From Thiorhodococcus minor (lineage in GTDB: Bacteria > Pseudomonadota > Gammaproteobacteria > Chromatiales > Chromatiaceae), in contig NZ_JAAIJQ010000002.1 of assembly GCF_010820565.1 (NCBI RefSeq), forward strand, positions 62,001 through 126,000: 64,000 nucleotides of DNA. Direction: 5' to 3'. Position 1 is the first letter of the stretch, and each line of letters starts with the position of its first letter. A program made the position numbers and the translations under genes. This document shows, piece by piece, positions 63,926 through 64,000 of the stretch. Under the pieces are notes generated by a model. The model was not told where the DNA came from and did no database searches. It saw only the letters and a list, made by a program, of their open reading frames with translations.

Positions 63926-64000
63926 ATGAGTGATCTCTTCAGCCTCTTCAACACCTCGGCGTCGGCGCTGACGGCGCAATCCGTTCGCTTGAACACGGTT
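63926..64000 (+). CDS. flgC: Flagellar rod protein FlgC (start only)
   Basis: The first 25 codons read MSDLFSLFNTSASALTAQSV, matching the FlgC N-terminus; the rest lies beyond the window. AAGGAG precedes the ATG at 63926, and it is 4 bp after flgB. Confidence 0.85.
   Translation, partial: MSDLFSLFNTSASALTAQSVRLNTV

Overview
The window is about 64 kb of GC-rich gammaproteobacterial chromosome. Gene content and order fit a polarly flagellated member of the Chromatiales (purple sulfur bacteria or relatives). This placement is inferred from gene order and protein style, mainly the Pseudomonas-type fleQ-fli-flh-che-mot layout; no 16S gene is present.

Layout. 1-6.7 kb: a truncated membrane protein, a YprB-type RNase H-like exonuclease, the CydDC transporter (minus strand) and a VpsR-like AAA+ regulator with a degenerate sigma-54 contact loop. 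6.7-7.6 kb has no credible gene. 7.6-14.6 kb is housekeeping: TelA, the rpsP-rimM-trmD-rplS operon, exonuclease I (sbcB), a lipoprotein and TrmO. 14.7-27.6 kb is a motility and signalling accessory block: a SprA-type putative metalloprotease, a YjfB-like protein, two PilZ or PilZ-like proteins, an EF-hand protein, three HDOD proteins, a ZorAB-like MotA/MotB-type pair, canonical MotAB and ComFB.

27.7-55.2 kb is one long, nearly uninterrupted plus-strand flagellar/chemotaxis locus: fleQ, fliEFGHIJKLMNOPQR, flhBA, flhF, flhG, fliA, cheY, cheZ, cheA, cheB, motCD, cheW, an arginine-rich repeat protein and a DUF2802 protein. fleSR, fliDST and the parA/parC genes often found in such loci are absent from the window. 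55.2-60.8 kb is on the minus strand: a stand-alone FlhB C-terminal domain, a second FliK, a YcgR/FlgZ flagellar brake, flgN, flgM and flgA. 61.3-64 kb is on the plus strand: cheV, cheR, flgB and the start of flgC.

How the genes work together. FleQ with sigma-54 probably drives early and middle genes; GG-N10-GC promoters are visible before fliE and flgB. FliA (sigma-28), held by FlgM, drives late genes; sigma-28-like sites are visible before flgM, a HDOD-GAF gene and a small unknown gene upstream of a PilZ gene. CheA/W/V/R/B/Y/Z control the switch FliMNG. Two stators (MotAB, MotCD) power rotation, and YcgR and the other PilZ proteins link c-di-GMP to motility.

The most unusual items are: a 133-bp MITE-like element with terminal inverted repeats and a perfect 10-bp target duplication sitting exactly on a HDOD stop codon; an orphan ZorAB-like proton-channel pair beside motAB; a VpsR-like regulator with GSFTSA in place of GAFTGA; a second FliK gene bracketed by two copies of a ~165-bp repeat and paired with a free FlhB C-domain; and FliM/CheZ-like peptides in the CheA linker.
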